Below are positions 9,484 through 17,785 of a DNA stretch of 58,653 nt, piece by piece (the first letter of the stretch is position 1; each line of letters starts with the position of its first letter). Source of the stretch: Cypionkella sp. (GTDB lineage: Bacteria; Pseudomonadota; Alphaproteobacteria; Rhodobacterales; Rhodobacteraceae); contig NZ_JAQGKQ010000080.1 in NCBI RefSeq assembly GCF_028290025.1, positions 1 through 58,653 of the forward strand, in the 5' to 3' direction. A program made the position numbers and the translations under genes. The notes under the pieces were generated by a model. The model worked only from the letters and a program-made list of their open reading frames with translations, had not been told where the DNA came from and did no database searches.

Positions 9484-10471
9484 GAAGGTCACCGCTGATC
9501 AGCAAGTCGCTCAGTTGGGTGCCAGTGATCTGCTAGCGGCAGGGCGACGGGTGATCCGGCGTGAGGCCGAAGCTTTGTTGATCTTGGCTGATCATCTGGG
9601 GCCAAGTTTCGCGCAGGCGGCTGATCTGATTATGGCGGCTCAGGGCCGTGTGATCGTCTCGGGGATGGGGAAATCGGGACATGTCGCGCGCAAGATCGCA
9701 GCGACTTTGGCCAGCACCGGGACGCCTGCGCATTTCGTGCATCCCGGTGAGGCCAGCCACGGCGATCTGGGAATGTTGACCAAGGGTGATGTGGCGCTGG
9801 CGCTGTCGAACTCGGGTGAGACGGTGGAACTGGCTGATATCATTGCGCATACCCGGCGATTTGGTATCCCGCTGATCGCGGTGGCGTCGCGCGCGGATAG
9901 CACGTTGGTGCGGCAAGCCGATGTTGCCATCCTGCTGCCGGATGCGCCGGAGGCTTGCGAGACGGGGATTGTGCCTACGACATCCACCACGATGATGCTG
10001 GCGTTGGGCGATGCGTTGGCGATTGCGCTGATGGAGCATCGCGCCTTCACACCCGAACATTTCCGCCTGTTCCATCCCGGTGGCAAGCTGGGTGCAAAGC
10101 TGCTGAAAGTGCGCGATCTGATGCACAGCGATCTGCCGCTGATTGATGCGGCCAGCCCGATGACCGAGGCGTTGCTGGTGATCAGCCAGAAGGGTTTCGG
10201 CGTGGTTGGGGTGACTGAGGCTGGGGCTTTGGTCGGCATCATCACCGATGGCGATTTGCGACGGCATATGGATGGGCTGCTGTTGCTGGATGCGGGGGCC
10301 GTGATGACCAAAGCGCCGCGCACCGTAGCACCGGATGCTTTGGCCGAGGTTGCACTTGCGGCGATGAATGATCGAAAGATCACCTGTCTGTTCGCGGTGG
10401 ACCCTGCGAAGCCGCTCCAGCCGGTTGGCATCGTGCATATCCATGATTGCCTGCGTGCAGGGGTGATCTGA
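9464..10471 (+). CDS. kdsD: D-arabinose 5-phosphate isomerase (KdsD/KpsF family)
   Basis: Interconverts ribulose 5-phosphate and arabinose 5-phosphate, the first committed precursor of KDO for lipopolysaccharide and KDO-containing capsule. The 335-residue protein has an N-terminal SIS sugar-isomerase domain (residues about 40-180, with SGMGKSGHVARKIAATLAST and the downstream SNSGET motif) and two C-terminal CBS domains (about 215-330) typical of KdsD, KpsF and GutQ. The ATG at 9464 lies inside the end of rnd; a longer frame upstream exists but would duplicate rnd sequence. The stop overlaps the lptC start in TGATG. Its place next to lptCAB favours the LPS role over sugar-alcohol use, and kdsB further along fits the same pathway. 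Confidence 0.93.
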   Translation: MTFSTIEKVTADQQVAQLGASDLLAAGRRVIRREAEALLILADHLGPSFAQAADLIMAAQGRVIVSGMGKSGHVARKIAATLASTGTPAHFVHPGEASHGDLGMLTKGDVALALSNSGETVELADIIAHTRRFGIPLIAVASRADSTLVRQADVAILLPDAPEACETGIVPTTSTTMMLALGDALAIALMEHRAFTPEHFRLFHPGGKLGAKLLKVRDLMHSDLPLIDAASPMTEALLVISQKGFGVVGVTEAGALVGIITDGDLRRHMDGLLLLDAGAVMTKAPRTVAPDALAEVALAAMNDRKITCLFAVDPAKPLQPVGIVHIHDCLRAGVI

Positions 10472-11073
10472 TGGCGATTCCGCGACGCGATCTGTGGCAT
10501 ACTCGGCTGGTTTCGGTGCTGAAGGTGCTCTTGCCGCTGATCGCCTTGGTGCTGCTTTCGACATTGTTTTTGTTCTCACGCAAGATCAACCCCGAGGATG
10601 CGATCCCTTATGCGACGGTCGATGTGGCAGATAGGCTGCGTGATCCGAAGATGACAGATGCGGGGTTTGCCGGGATGACGTCGGATGGGGCATCGCTGAC
10701 AGTGACGGCGAATGAGGCTAAACCGACGGCGGCGGGTGGTACGATGAAGCGCGTTCTGGGCACGCTGCAAACCCCAGATGGCGCGAAAACCGAACTGGTC
10801 TCGAACGATCTGGCGCTGGATACGGCCACGAAGGTGATCGAACTGAGCAATGGGGCGGAGTTACAGTCGCCGACGGGCTATCTGATACAGGCGCAGGGCT
10901 TTGGTGTGGCTACCGCCAATACTCGTGTGGAAAGCCGTGGTCCAATCAATGCCACGGGGCCGGGTGGGCAGTTGACGGCCGATCATATGCTGCTTTCGAA
11001 ACAAGGTGGGGCCGGGCCATATCTTCTGGTTTTCAACGGTAAGGTCAGGCTGCTATACCAGCCAAACAGATGA
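10471..11073 (+). CDS. lptC: LPS export protein LptC
   Basis: Bitopic inner-membrane component of the Lpt machine that takes lipopolysaccharide from LptBFG and hands it to LptA in the periplasm. The 200-residue protein starts with a short cytosolic segment and one membrane helix (about residues 16-36, rich in L, V, A). The periplasmic remainder is rich in beta-forming and small residues, as in the jellyroll of the family. Sequence conservation of LptC is low, so the call rests mainly on size, topology and its place between kdsD and lptA. The start overlaps the kdsD stop by one base, indicating translational coupling. Confidence 0.85.
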   Translation: MAIPRRDLWHTRLVSVLKVLLPLIALVLLSTLFLFSRKINPEDAIPYATVDVADRLRDPKMTDAGFAGMTSDGASLTVTANEAKPTAAGGTMKRVLGTLQTPDGAKTELVSNDLALDTATKVIELSNGAELQSPTGYLIQAQGFGVATANTRVESRGPINATGPGGQLTADHMLLSKQGGAGPYLLVFNGKVRLLYQPNR

Positions 11074-11085
11074 CAGGATTTTCCA

Positions 11086-11574
11086 ATGCTGATGCGTAGT
11101 ATCGCTTGCTCGATTGTGCTGGTGTTTGGCCTTGCGCAAACCGCTTTGGCTCAAGCTTCGGTAGCGTTTGGCGGGCTGAAGGCCGACCCCACCGCGCAGG
11201 TTGAGATGAACGCGGATACGCTGACGGTGAACCAAGCCGATGGCACCGCGGTATTTTCTGGCAATGTCGTGGTAAGTCAGGGCGCAATGAAGCTGTCGGC
11301 CAATGAAGTGCGCGTGGCTTACGGCGCTGATAAAACCAGCATCGAAACGCTGTATGCTACGGGCAACGTCTTGCTGGTCAACGCCAGTGATGCAGCAAAG
11401 GGCGATACCGCGGTTTATACCATTGCCTCGGGAGAAGTGGTGATGACGGGCAATGTGCTGGTGACCCAAGGTCAAGCGGCGATGTCGGCGGAGAAAATGG
11501 TGATCGATCTGAAAACCGGCATGGGAAGAATGGAGGGTCGGGTAAAGACCACCTTCGTGCCGGGGAAGAAGTAA
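11086..11574 (+). CDS. lptA: Periplasmic LPS-binding protein LptA
   Basis: Forms the periplasmic bridge that carries lipopolysaccharide to the outer-membrane LptDE complex. The 162-residue precursor has a Sec signal peptide (MLMRSIACSIVLVFGLAQTA, cleavage probably after ALAQA near residue 24) and an OstA-like beta-jellyroll with spaced motifs such as MNADTLTVNQADGTAVFSGN and MSAEKMVIDLKTGMGRMEG. AGGA lies about 7 nt before the ATG. The stop codon shares one base with the lptB start (TAATG), so the two are translationally coupled. Confidence 0.9.
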   Translation: MLMRSIACSIVLVFGLAQTALAQASVAFGGLKADPTAQVEMNADTLTVNQADGTAVFSGNVVVSQGAMKLSANEVRVAYGADKTSIETLYATGNVLLVNASDAAKGDTAVYTIASGEVVMTGNVLVTQGQAAMSAEKMVIDLKTGMGRMEGRVKTTFVPGKK

Positions 11575-12341
11575 TGGCTGATCAGCCTCAGCCTTTATTG
11601 ACCGTTTCTGCGAGTGAGACCGGCCTCTCAATTCAGCACATCCGCAAAAGCTATAAACGCCGCCCGGTGATCCGTGATGTGTCGTTGCATCTGAACCGGG
11701 GTGAGGTTGTGGCTTTGCTCGGCCCGAATGGCAGCGGCAAGACCACAACATTCTACGCTATCGCTGGCTTGGTTACGCCCGAAAGCGGGCAGGTGATGAT
11801 TGATGGACGGGACGTCACCTCGTTGCCAATGTATCGCCGCGCGCAACTTGGCATCGGCTATTTGCCGCAGGAAGTTTCGATCTTCCGGGGTCTGTCGGTT
11901 GAGAATAACATTCTCGCCGTGTTGGAAATCCGTGAGCCTGACCGGCACAAGCGGCGTGAACGGTTGGAGGAACTGCTGTCGGAGTTCTCTATCACGCACC
12001 TGCGGGCTGCGCCTGCGCTGGCCCTGTCGGGGGGCGAGCGCCGCCGAGTTGAAATCGCGCGTTGCCTAGCGGCTGACCCGAAATATCTGCTGCTCGATGA
12101 ACCTTTTGCCGGGGTTGATCCGATTGCCGTCAGCGAAATTCGCCATCTGGTGCATGATCTGAAATCGCGTGGTATCGGCGTGCTGATCACTGACCATAAT
12201 GTGCGCGAAACTTTGGAGATCGTCGACCGTGCTTACATCCTGCACGATGGCGTGGTGCTGAAAACCGGCACGACCGAAGAAATCGTCAAAGACGAAATGG
12301 TGCGCAGGGTCTATCTCGGCGAAAACTTCCGCATCATCTAG
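11574..12341 (+). CDS. lptB: LPS export ABC transporter ATP-binding protein
   Basis: Cytosolic ATPase of the LptBFGC extractor. All ABC motifs are intact over 255 residues: Walker A GPNGSGKTT (about residues 44-52), Q-loop YLPQE, signature LSGGERRRVEIARCL, Walker B LLLDEPFAGVDP and the switch histidine in ITDHNV. An N-terminal extension of about 20 residues precedes the usual start, common in this order. In many other alphaproteobacteria rpoN follows lptB; here the next gene is hpf after a 224-bp gap. lptF and lptG are not in the window. Confidence 0.95.
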   Translation: MADQPQPLLTVSASETGLSIQHIRKSYKRRPVIRDVSLHLNRGEVVALLGPNGSGKTTTFYAIAGLVTPESGQVMIDGRDVTSLPMYRRAQLGIGYLPQEVSIFRGLSVENNILAVLEIREPDRHKRRERLEELLSEFSITHLRAAPALALSGGERRRVEIARCLAADPKYLLLDEPFAGVDPIAVSEIRHLVHDLKSRGIGVLITDHNVRETLEIVDRAYILHDGVVLKTGTTEEIVKDEMVRRVYLGENFRII

Positions 12342-12565
12342 CGCATGTTTAACAATGGCGTGACAGCGGTGTTGACAAGTGCCCCTACGCATCCCCAAAT
12401 GTTAAGGATGCGAGCCCATTGCGCCTTGCCGAAGCAGACTGAAGCGGCCTTCGAAAGGCCCCGCCACTGTTGGCGACTGGTCTCGTTAACCACCTGTAAA
12501 CTAAAGCTAGTCAACCCTTCCGTGTGTTGCGGAAGCCTGTGACTTTATGCGTAAAAGGAGGCATT

Positions 12566-13141
12566 ATGCGCTATCAGATCAGCGGAAAACAAATCGACAT
12601 CGGTGAGGCTTTGCAGACGCACGTAAAGTCTGAATTGGGCGAGGTTATTGAGAAATATGCTCAGCGTCCGACCGAAGCCGTCATCGTATTTTCCAAATCG
12701 GCGCATGAGTTCGTCTGCGAATCGGTTATCCACCTTTCGACCGGCCTGAACGCCCAAGCCAAGGGTCACGCGACCGAGATTTACGCGGCATTCGAGTCGT
12801 GCCGTGAGAAAATGGACAAGCAGTTGCGGCGTTATAAGCGGCGTATCCGCAACCATCACCACAGCCGTCCGGTGCCTGTTGAATTCGGCGAAGGCTCGTC
12901 TTATATCCTCGCTCCATCTGAAGAGCCGGAAGACGACGACAACGGAGTTGCGCAGCCGATCATTATTGCCGAGATGGAAGCCAAAATTCCGTCGATCACC
13001 GTGGGTGAGGCCGTGATGCAGCTAGAGCTAACCAGTCAGAAGTTTTTGGTGTTTCGGAATGAAGGACATGCGGGCGTAAACGTCGTATACCGTCGCGATG
13101 ATGGCAATATCGGCTGGATCGACCCGCGCAACACCAAATAA
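12566..13141 (+). CDS. hpf: Ribosome hibernation promoting factor, long form
   Basis: Binds the 30S subunit in slow growth and dimerises 70S ribosomes into inactive 100S particles. The 191-residue length indicates long HPF: an N-terminal beta-alpha-beta-beta-beta-alpha domain (about residues 1-100, ending with the basic stretch KQLRRYKRRIRNHHHSR), an acidic linker, and a C-terminal dimerisation domain (about 130-191, with VGEAVMQLELTSQKFLVFRN). The start at 12566 is fixed by AAAAGGAGG 5 nt upstream. The 224 bp between lptB and this gene are long enough for a private promoter; I see TTGACA at 12372-12377 but no convincing -10 box. Confidence 0.92.
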   Translation: MRYQISGKQIDIGEALQTHVKSELGEVIEKYAQRPTEAVIVFSKSAHEFVCESVIHLSTGLNAQAKGHATEIYAAFESCREKMDKQLRRYKRRIRNHHHSRPVPVEFGEGSSYILAPSEEPEDDDNGVAQPIIIAEMEAKIPSITVGEAVMQLELTSQKFLVFRNEGHAGVNVVYRRDDGNIGWIDPRNTK

Positions 13142-13177
13142 CGTAGCCTCTCGGGGCGCGGAAGGACGAGACGTCGG

Positions 13178-13645
13178 ATGGACCTTTCTAAACTGCTGAT
13201 ACCGGGAGCGGTCCGGGTTCTTGGCCAACTGACCAGCAAAAAGCGCCTTTTCCAAGAATTGGGAGAGGTGACTTTTCAAGCGTACGGGCTTGCCTCGGCG
13301 ATTGTCGTTGACGGTTTGCAGGAACGCGAAAGCCTTGGGCCGACTGGTGTGGGCAACGGCATTGCGTTGCCACATGCGCGACTGGAAGAAATTGAGAAGA
13401 TTTTCGGCGTTTTTATCCGGCTGGAAAAGCCGCTGGATTACGAAAGCGTCGATCGCCAACCAGTCGATCTGGTATTTGGGTTGTTTGCGCCGAAGGACTC
13501 TGGGGTTGAGCATTTGAAGGCGCTTGCATTGGTTTCCCGCACAATGCGGGATCCGTCGATTTGCGCAAAGCTGCGCGCCAACACCGACCCTGATAAGCTC
13601 TATGCGATCCTAACGGCGGCAAGGACACCGCAGGCAGCGGCCTAG
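13178..13645 (+). CDS. ptsN: PTS-Ntr EIIA protein
   Basis: Phospho-acceptor of the nitrogen-related phosphotransferase chain (PtsP-PtsO-PtsN), a regulator of potassium, nitrogen and carbon responses rather than a sugar transporter. The 155-residue protein is one EIIA domain of fructose type; the phosphorylated histidine is His66 in GIALPHARLEE. GAAGGA lies about 12 nt before the ATG. It follows hpf by 36 bp, as in many proteobacteria, and probably shares its transcript. The stop codon overlaps the stop of the convergent sulfotransferase-like gene within a single CTAG. Confidence 0.93.
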   Translation: MDLSKLLIPGAVRVLGQLTSKKRLFQELGEVTFQAYGLASAIVVDGLQERESLGPTGVGNGIALPHARLEEIEKIFGVFIRLEKPLDYESVDRQPVDLVFGLFAPKDSGVEHLKALALVSRTMRDPSICAKLRANTDPDKLYAILTAARTPQAAA

Positions 13646-15036
13646 GCCCAATCGCGAAAGCCGAAACCTTCGTAATCACGCCAATATGCCTCACGCGCGG
13701 CGGCCTCGATATCGGGGCCGTATAGTTGCGCCAAGGGATGCGGGTGTTTGTCAGCGACAAGCGGCAAAGGCTTGGCTTCTATGCCGAGATCGCCGCAAAG
13801 CTGCGCCAAACCTTGCGTCAGGCGATCTTCCCGTAGCAGCAGATCTGGGCTTTGAACCTGCGCGAAGCCTTGGATCACAGCGCCTTGCGAGGCGATTTGC
13901 GACATCACGCGCAACTCTGTGCGCCCTGCGAGAACGTGCTTGATGAGTTCAAGGAACACCAAAAAGCCGGCGCGGAAGTGTTCGGCCGACTCGAAAGCCT
14001 GGCCCTTCGGCGGCATTTGAAATTTGTGCACGCGCTTGAGATAGGGCCGCAGTTCTGGCATCCACTCCTTCGCGGTATAGTCGCACCACGCGGTATAGGC
14101 CCGCGCCAACGGATGCCGCAGCACGGTGAAACTGCGCTGCCCCGGATGCGCCGCTTTCCATTTGCGCAAAGACTGACGATCAAGTCCTAGCAGCAGTGGA
14201 CCATAGCTTTGCAGCCATTTTTTCAGCTGCGCCTCGGGCCCGGATTTGATCGGCATGAACAGCAGATCGACCCCCTCGGACACCACATACTGCGCCACAG
14301 CGGCCAGACGACGCGGTTCGAAATTGGGCACATGGCTTTGGTTGAACCAATCGACCGAGGCAAGACCTTGCTGCATCTCCAGCGGGTTAGAGACTTTTTC
14401 CGCAATCGCCTCGGGGTTTTGCTTTTTGAAGCGGAAGTCCAGCGCCTGAAGCCGCGCGGGCGTACCTAGATAAGCCGCCAGCCCATTGAGCACATCAAGA
14501 TCGCGTATGTCTTCGTAATCGATATAGTAGGCGGTCTGGCCAGTGGTTTGCAGAGCATGAACCAGCTTACGCTGAAACTGCTGAATTTGCTCTGTCCGAG
14601 CAGTGAATTCTGCCAGATCAAAACGGGGCCGCACGGTTTTCAGGTGCTTTGTGTTGGCCATCCACCACTGATCGCTTTCAATCGCAATCTTCCAGCTGAT
14701 AAAGCTTTCCAGCTGGTTGCGCGTCAGGATGATCTTGGCGCAAGCAGGGTCGGCCATCACCAGATCGAATACGCGAGGGTCGTGATCAGAGAAATAGCGA
14801 AAGCCCGCGAGCCCTTTTGTCTGCGCCCGCATCGCACGCAGAAAGCCCGCAGGGTCGGCGTCACGCCCGGCCATATTGATGCCGAACATTTCTTGCTTGC
14901 CTTCGCCGCCGATCAAATACGGATTGAACGTCTCTCCATGACAGGTGATGCCGTCAATCTGATTCAGATTGGCTTCCAGGAAATTCGAACCGGTGCGCAT
15001 TTCTGCGAAAATCACAAACGAGCTAAATGGGGTCAC
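13642..15036 (-). CDS. Sulfotransferase-like protein with two halves
   Basis: Probably transfers sulfate from PAPS to a carbohydrate; the acceptor is unknown. The first half (about residues 1-240) resembles Stf0/NodH sulfotransferases: a PAPS 5'-phosphosulfate loop near the N-terminus (EMRTGSNFLEANL) and a 3'-phosphate site (ILTRNQLESFISW near residue 103). The second half (about 250-464) resembles the Sulfotransfer_2 family: VLRHPLARAYTAWCDY plus the terminal YWRDYEGFGF pattern, but without an obvious 5' loop. The start is GTG, 1 nt after the upstream stop. It is last in the minus-strand polysaccharide operon, which also contains cysQ for removing the PAP by-product. Family assignment is fairly sure; activity of each half is inference. 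Confidence 0.75.
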   Translation of the reverse strand: MTPFSSFVIFAEMRTGSNFLEANLNQIDGITCHGETFNPYLIGGEGKQEMFGINMAGRDADPAGFLRAMRAQTKGLAGFRYFSDHDPRVFDLVMADPACAKIILTRNQLESFISWKIAIESDQWWMANTKHLKTVRPRFDLAEFTARTEQIQQFQRKLVHALQTTGQTAYYIDYEDIRDLDVLNGLAAYLGTPARLQALDFRFKKQNPEAIAEKVSNPLEMQQGLASVDWFNQSHVPNFEPRRLAAVAQYVVSEGVDLLFMPIKSGPEAQLKKWLQSYGPLLLGLDRQSLRKWKAAHPGQRSFTVLRHPLARAYTAWCDYTAKEWMPELRPYLKRVHKFQMPPKGQAFESAEHFRAGFLVFLELIKHVLAGRTELRVMSQIASQGAVIQGFAQVQSPDLLLREDRLTQGLAQLCGDLGIEAKPLPLVADKHPHPLAQLYGPDIEAAAREAYWRDYEGFGFRDWA

Positions 15037-15037
15037 T

Positions 15038-16735
15038 TCATTTCACCAGGTAAGGGCGGCCACGCCGCGACGTCGAGGGACGCGGATCATCGCCGGTCGG
15101 AAAATCGCCCATCAGCACGGGCTGCATGCCTTGGTTACGCAAGTTTTGCAGAAACTGGCCAAAGCCTGTCAGATCGGCCAAACGCGGCGCTTCGGTCAAA
15201 CGGCGCATCGCGCGCGGGCTAATTTCATCGACGCTGGTTTGCAGCGGCTCCATCGGGTTTTCAACAAATTCTGCCAGTGACCAAGTGCGGACGCGGGCTT
15301 TCACCCAGGGCTTGCGCAATTGCAGCAGAAACTCTGCTTCGATCTTTTGAAGCCGTGCAGCATCGCGGCGAATCTCACCAAAGTTGCTATTCGCGCGGAA
15401 TAGTGGAATCGCCCAAGCGCCCGAAATCACCGAGATTTGCGCGTTCGGATCGCCTGCGATGAATTGGATCAATGCTTGATTGTCGGCTGGACCGAACTGG
15501 AAGCACTGCCGCTCTCCGCGGGTGTTCCAGATCAGGTTGGTGAGGAACGAAGTCGGGTTGTAATCGCGAATGGCGGCGGAATCGCAAACAGCGCCATTAT
15601 AGATTTTTTCACCGCCAGCAAACTCAATGCGGTTCTCGGCAAAGATATGGCCATGAACCCTGGTGCCAGTGGCCTTGCCCAGCCATGTTTCAAAATTCTC
15701 AAACAGATCGGCGAAGCCTTCAAACACCGAATAAGGCGCTGCGGTACGACCGTTTTCCCAGTTTTCATTCGGGTGCCGTGACTGCATGTAAAGGCCGGGG
15801 CGCCCCTTGGTGCGGCGCTCTACGGCTTTGGCGAACAGTCGATCAATCTTCCCCGGATTGGGCTCTGCCGCGGTTTGGCTGCCAGTGTCATCCGCCAAAA
15901 AGGTTTTATACAATTTGTCGGCATGTGGCCAAATTTTTCGAGCGACAAAGCAATCTGACCTGCGCAGTAGTTGCAGATGATCGTCGTAGAATATGTGCGG
16001 TTTGCCCTGAAAATCGAACTTCGACAACGTCAGCGAACGGCTTTCGACATTGGCTGACACCTGCCGCACCAAAGTTTGAAAATAGCTTTCGTCCGGTATC
16101 CAGACCCGGCGGAAATAGCGGTCAATCTCAGTGCGTTCGGGATTTTCCAAGATCGCCGACAACGTTTGCCGGGTCAGGCACCACCATTGGCTGCCCAAAT
16201 GCGGCACGACCCCTGGCGGGATGCGGCGGCGAAAACCAAGCTTGCGTTGCAGCCGGACATAGCCGTCAAACATCCGGCGTTTCTTGCGCCAGCTGAACGG
16301 GAAGCGCAGCGTAAAACGCTCTACGTCGAGGCCGCCGATGGTCCAGCCGACATCTTCCGTTGTCACGGATTCAATGAAATCCGTGCGCGGGCGCTCGGCC
16401 AAATAGGCGATCATTTCCTCCACTGGGCGCAGTGGCAGACAGGAGCCCGAGGCGAGATAGACGTGCCGCACCTGCGGAAAATCACGCAGCATAATCGTGG
16501 AGGCTTCCTGCGTCGCAGCTACGATGCCCCAAGTGCCCCATTCACATGCGTGTCGGCCCGAAAACCGGATATTTTCAAGGCTAGACATGGCCTTGACCAA
16601 ACCATCGTAAGCCTTGCGCTTGACGCGCCGATCAACGTGGATCACCACCGGGCAATCGCGCAGGGCCCAGTGCCGTGCCACCTGTGCGGCGCGATCTAAG
16701 GCGGTGTGGCACAGCATAACGACGCCAACCGTCAT
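15038..16735 (-). CDS. GT14-type glycosyltransferase with C-terminal extension
   Basis: Resembles core-2/I-branching beta-1,6-N-acetylglucosaminyltransferases and O-xylosyltransferases (GT14). Residues about 1-280 form the transferase: MLCHTALDRAAQVARHW, VVIHVDRRV (DxD-like), the HVYLASGSCLPLRP segment and SQWWCLTRQT, all typical of GT14. Residues about 300-565 form an extra domain that I know only as a bacterial domain of unknown function (DUF5927-like) following such transferases. No signal peptide or membrane helix is evident, so it acts on the cytosolic face. Start and the stop of the upstream glycosyltransferase overlap in ATGA. The donor and acceptor cannot be read from sequence. Confidence 0.8.
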   Translation of the reverse strand: MTVGVVMLCHTALDRAAQVARHWALRDCPVVIHVDRRVKRKAYDGLVKAMSSLENIRFSGRHACEWGTWGIVAATQEASTIMLRDFPQVRHVYLASGSCLPLRPVEEMIAYLAERPRTDFIESVTTEDVGWTIGGLDVERFTLRFPFSWRKKRRMFDGYVRLQRKLGFRRRIPPGVVPHLGSQWWCLTRQTLSAILENPERTEIDRYFRRVWIPDESYFQTLVRQVSANVESRSLTLSKFDFQGKPHIFYDDHLQLLRRSDCFVARKIWPHADKLYKTFLADDTGSQTAAEPNPGKIDRLFAKAVERRTKGRPGLYMQSRHPNENWENGRTAAPYSVFEGFADLFENFETWLGKATGTRVHGHIFAENRIEFAGGEKIYNGAVCDSAAIRDYNPTSFLTNLIWNTRGERQCFQFGPADNQALIQFIAGDPNAQISVISGAWAIPLFRANSNFGEIRRDAARLQKIEAEFLLQLRKPWVKARVRTWSLAEFVENPMEPLQTSVDEISPRAMRRLTEAPRLADLTGFGQFLQNLRNQGMQPVLMGDFPTGDDPRPSTSRRGRPYLVK

Positions 16736-17763
16736 GCCCAGTTACCCTTTGACATCAGACCTAGGATCTCAAGTTGACGCCAATTGATATATTTCTCGCT
16801 CCACTTGCACCACAGATCAGGCTGAGTGCTAAGGCCCGCCCGATACGCCCGGTATTCGTGACTGTTGGCGTAATGCTGACGCCGCTGCATCTCTTCCTCG
16901 GCTTTATGGGCAAAGGTATCGAGAAACTTAGCGTGTAGCAGGCAGCCAGAGGCTTTTTCACCGCCCCATTCGTCATAAACCTGGTTAAGCCCGCGCGGCA
17001 GCAGCGAGTGAGTCGACGACACATACGCGTAATCGCGATCCCATTTTACCAATGGGATCTTGTTTAAGGCAGGCGCACGCTCGGGAAGATCTTGGAAGAA
17101 CATGCGCAGCCGAGGCCCGCCCTGTATCCACAAATTGCCGAATTTCTTGTTGCGGTGGATGATGTAATTGCCGGAATCAAAGTACGGGGCGACTTCAAAC
17201 GGGTCTTGCCCCTCGATGTAAGGTGCGAGATCGAACGGGCCTTTCGGGTACATATCCAGCAGCATCGCCGAGAACGATTTGATCGAAGACGCGTCCAGCC
17301 AATCGGTCAGCGCACGCAACGGCCGGGTATCACAGAACGGATAAACAAAAAACTCGTCTGGATCGACAATAAGCGCCCAGTGGCCGTGCGCATACTTATT
17401 TTGCAACCAGTTCAGCCAATCCACCCCGAACCGGGCGCGCTTGTAGCTGTGGCTGGTGGTCCAAAGGGAAACATCGGGCTGGGCCTGAAGATACTCGCGG
17501 CTACCATCATCGCTGCTATTGTCCACGATTATGAAATGATTGACGCCTAAATCGCGGTAGTAACGCAAGAAATACGGCAACCGAACCCGCTCGTTCCGCA
17601 AGGTCGAGAACAGCAGGATATGATCGGAAGCGATGAGGTTTGTACGATCGACAATGCCGCGCAGTTCTCGACGCTTACGAAAAGCGCGAAAACGCCAGCG
17701 CTTACGCGCCAGACGCAGCATATATTGTGAGAATGCGCTCAATATTACACTTTCACTGGCCAC
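16732..17763 (-). CDS. Glycosyltransferase, GT92/GT2-like
   Basis: Probable cytosolic glycosyltransferase of 343 residues in the polysaccharide operon. The fold markers are LFSTLRNERVRLPYFLRYYR (about residues 50-69) and HFIIVDNSSDDGSREYL, then ALIVDPDEFFVYP where DPDEF is the metal-binding DxD, all typical of the Glyco_tranf_2_4/GT92 group. The start is GTG at 17763, 22 nt after the upstream stop; no strong ribosome site is visible, and an internal ATG at about residue 15 is an alternative. The stop overlaps the next gene in ATGA. Confidence 0.78.
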   Translation of the reverse strand: MASESVILSAFSQYMLRLARKRWRFRAFRKRRELRGIVDRTNLIASDHILLFSTLRNERVRLPYFLRYYRDLGVNHFIIVDNSSDDGSREYLQAQPDVSLWTTSHSYKRARFGVDWLNWLQNKYAHGHWALIVDPDEFFVYPFCDTRPLRALTDWLDASSIKSFSAMLLDMYPKGPFDLAPYIEGQDPFEVAPYFDSGNYIIHRNKKFGNLWIQGGPRLRMFFQDLPERAPALNKIPLVKWDRDYAYVSSTHSLLPRGLNQVYDEWGGEKASGCLLHAKFLDTFAHKAEEEMQRRQHYANSHEYRAYRAGLSTQPDLWCKWSEKYINWRQLEILGLMSKGNWA

Positions 17764-17785
17764 ACCACTGACGCGGTCCGGGGTA

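Noticed and set aside
12342..12565. Heat-shock or sigma-70 promoter for hpf
   Set aside because: TTGACA at 12372 lacks a -10 box at proper distance, and no CTTG/CYTAT pair with correct spacing was found.
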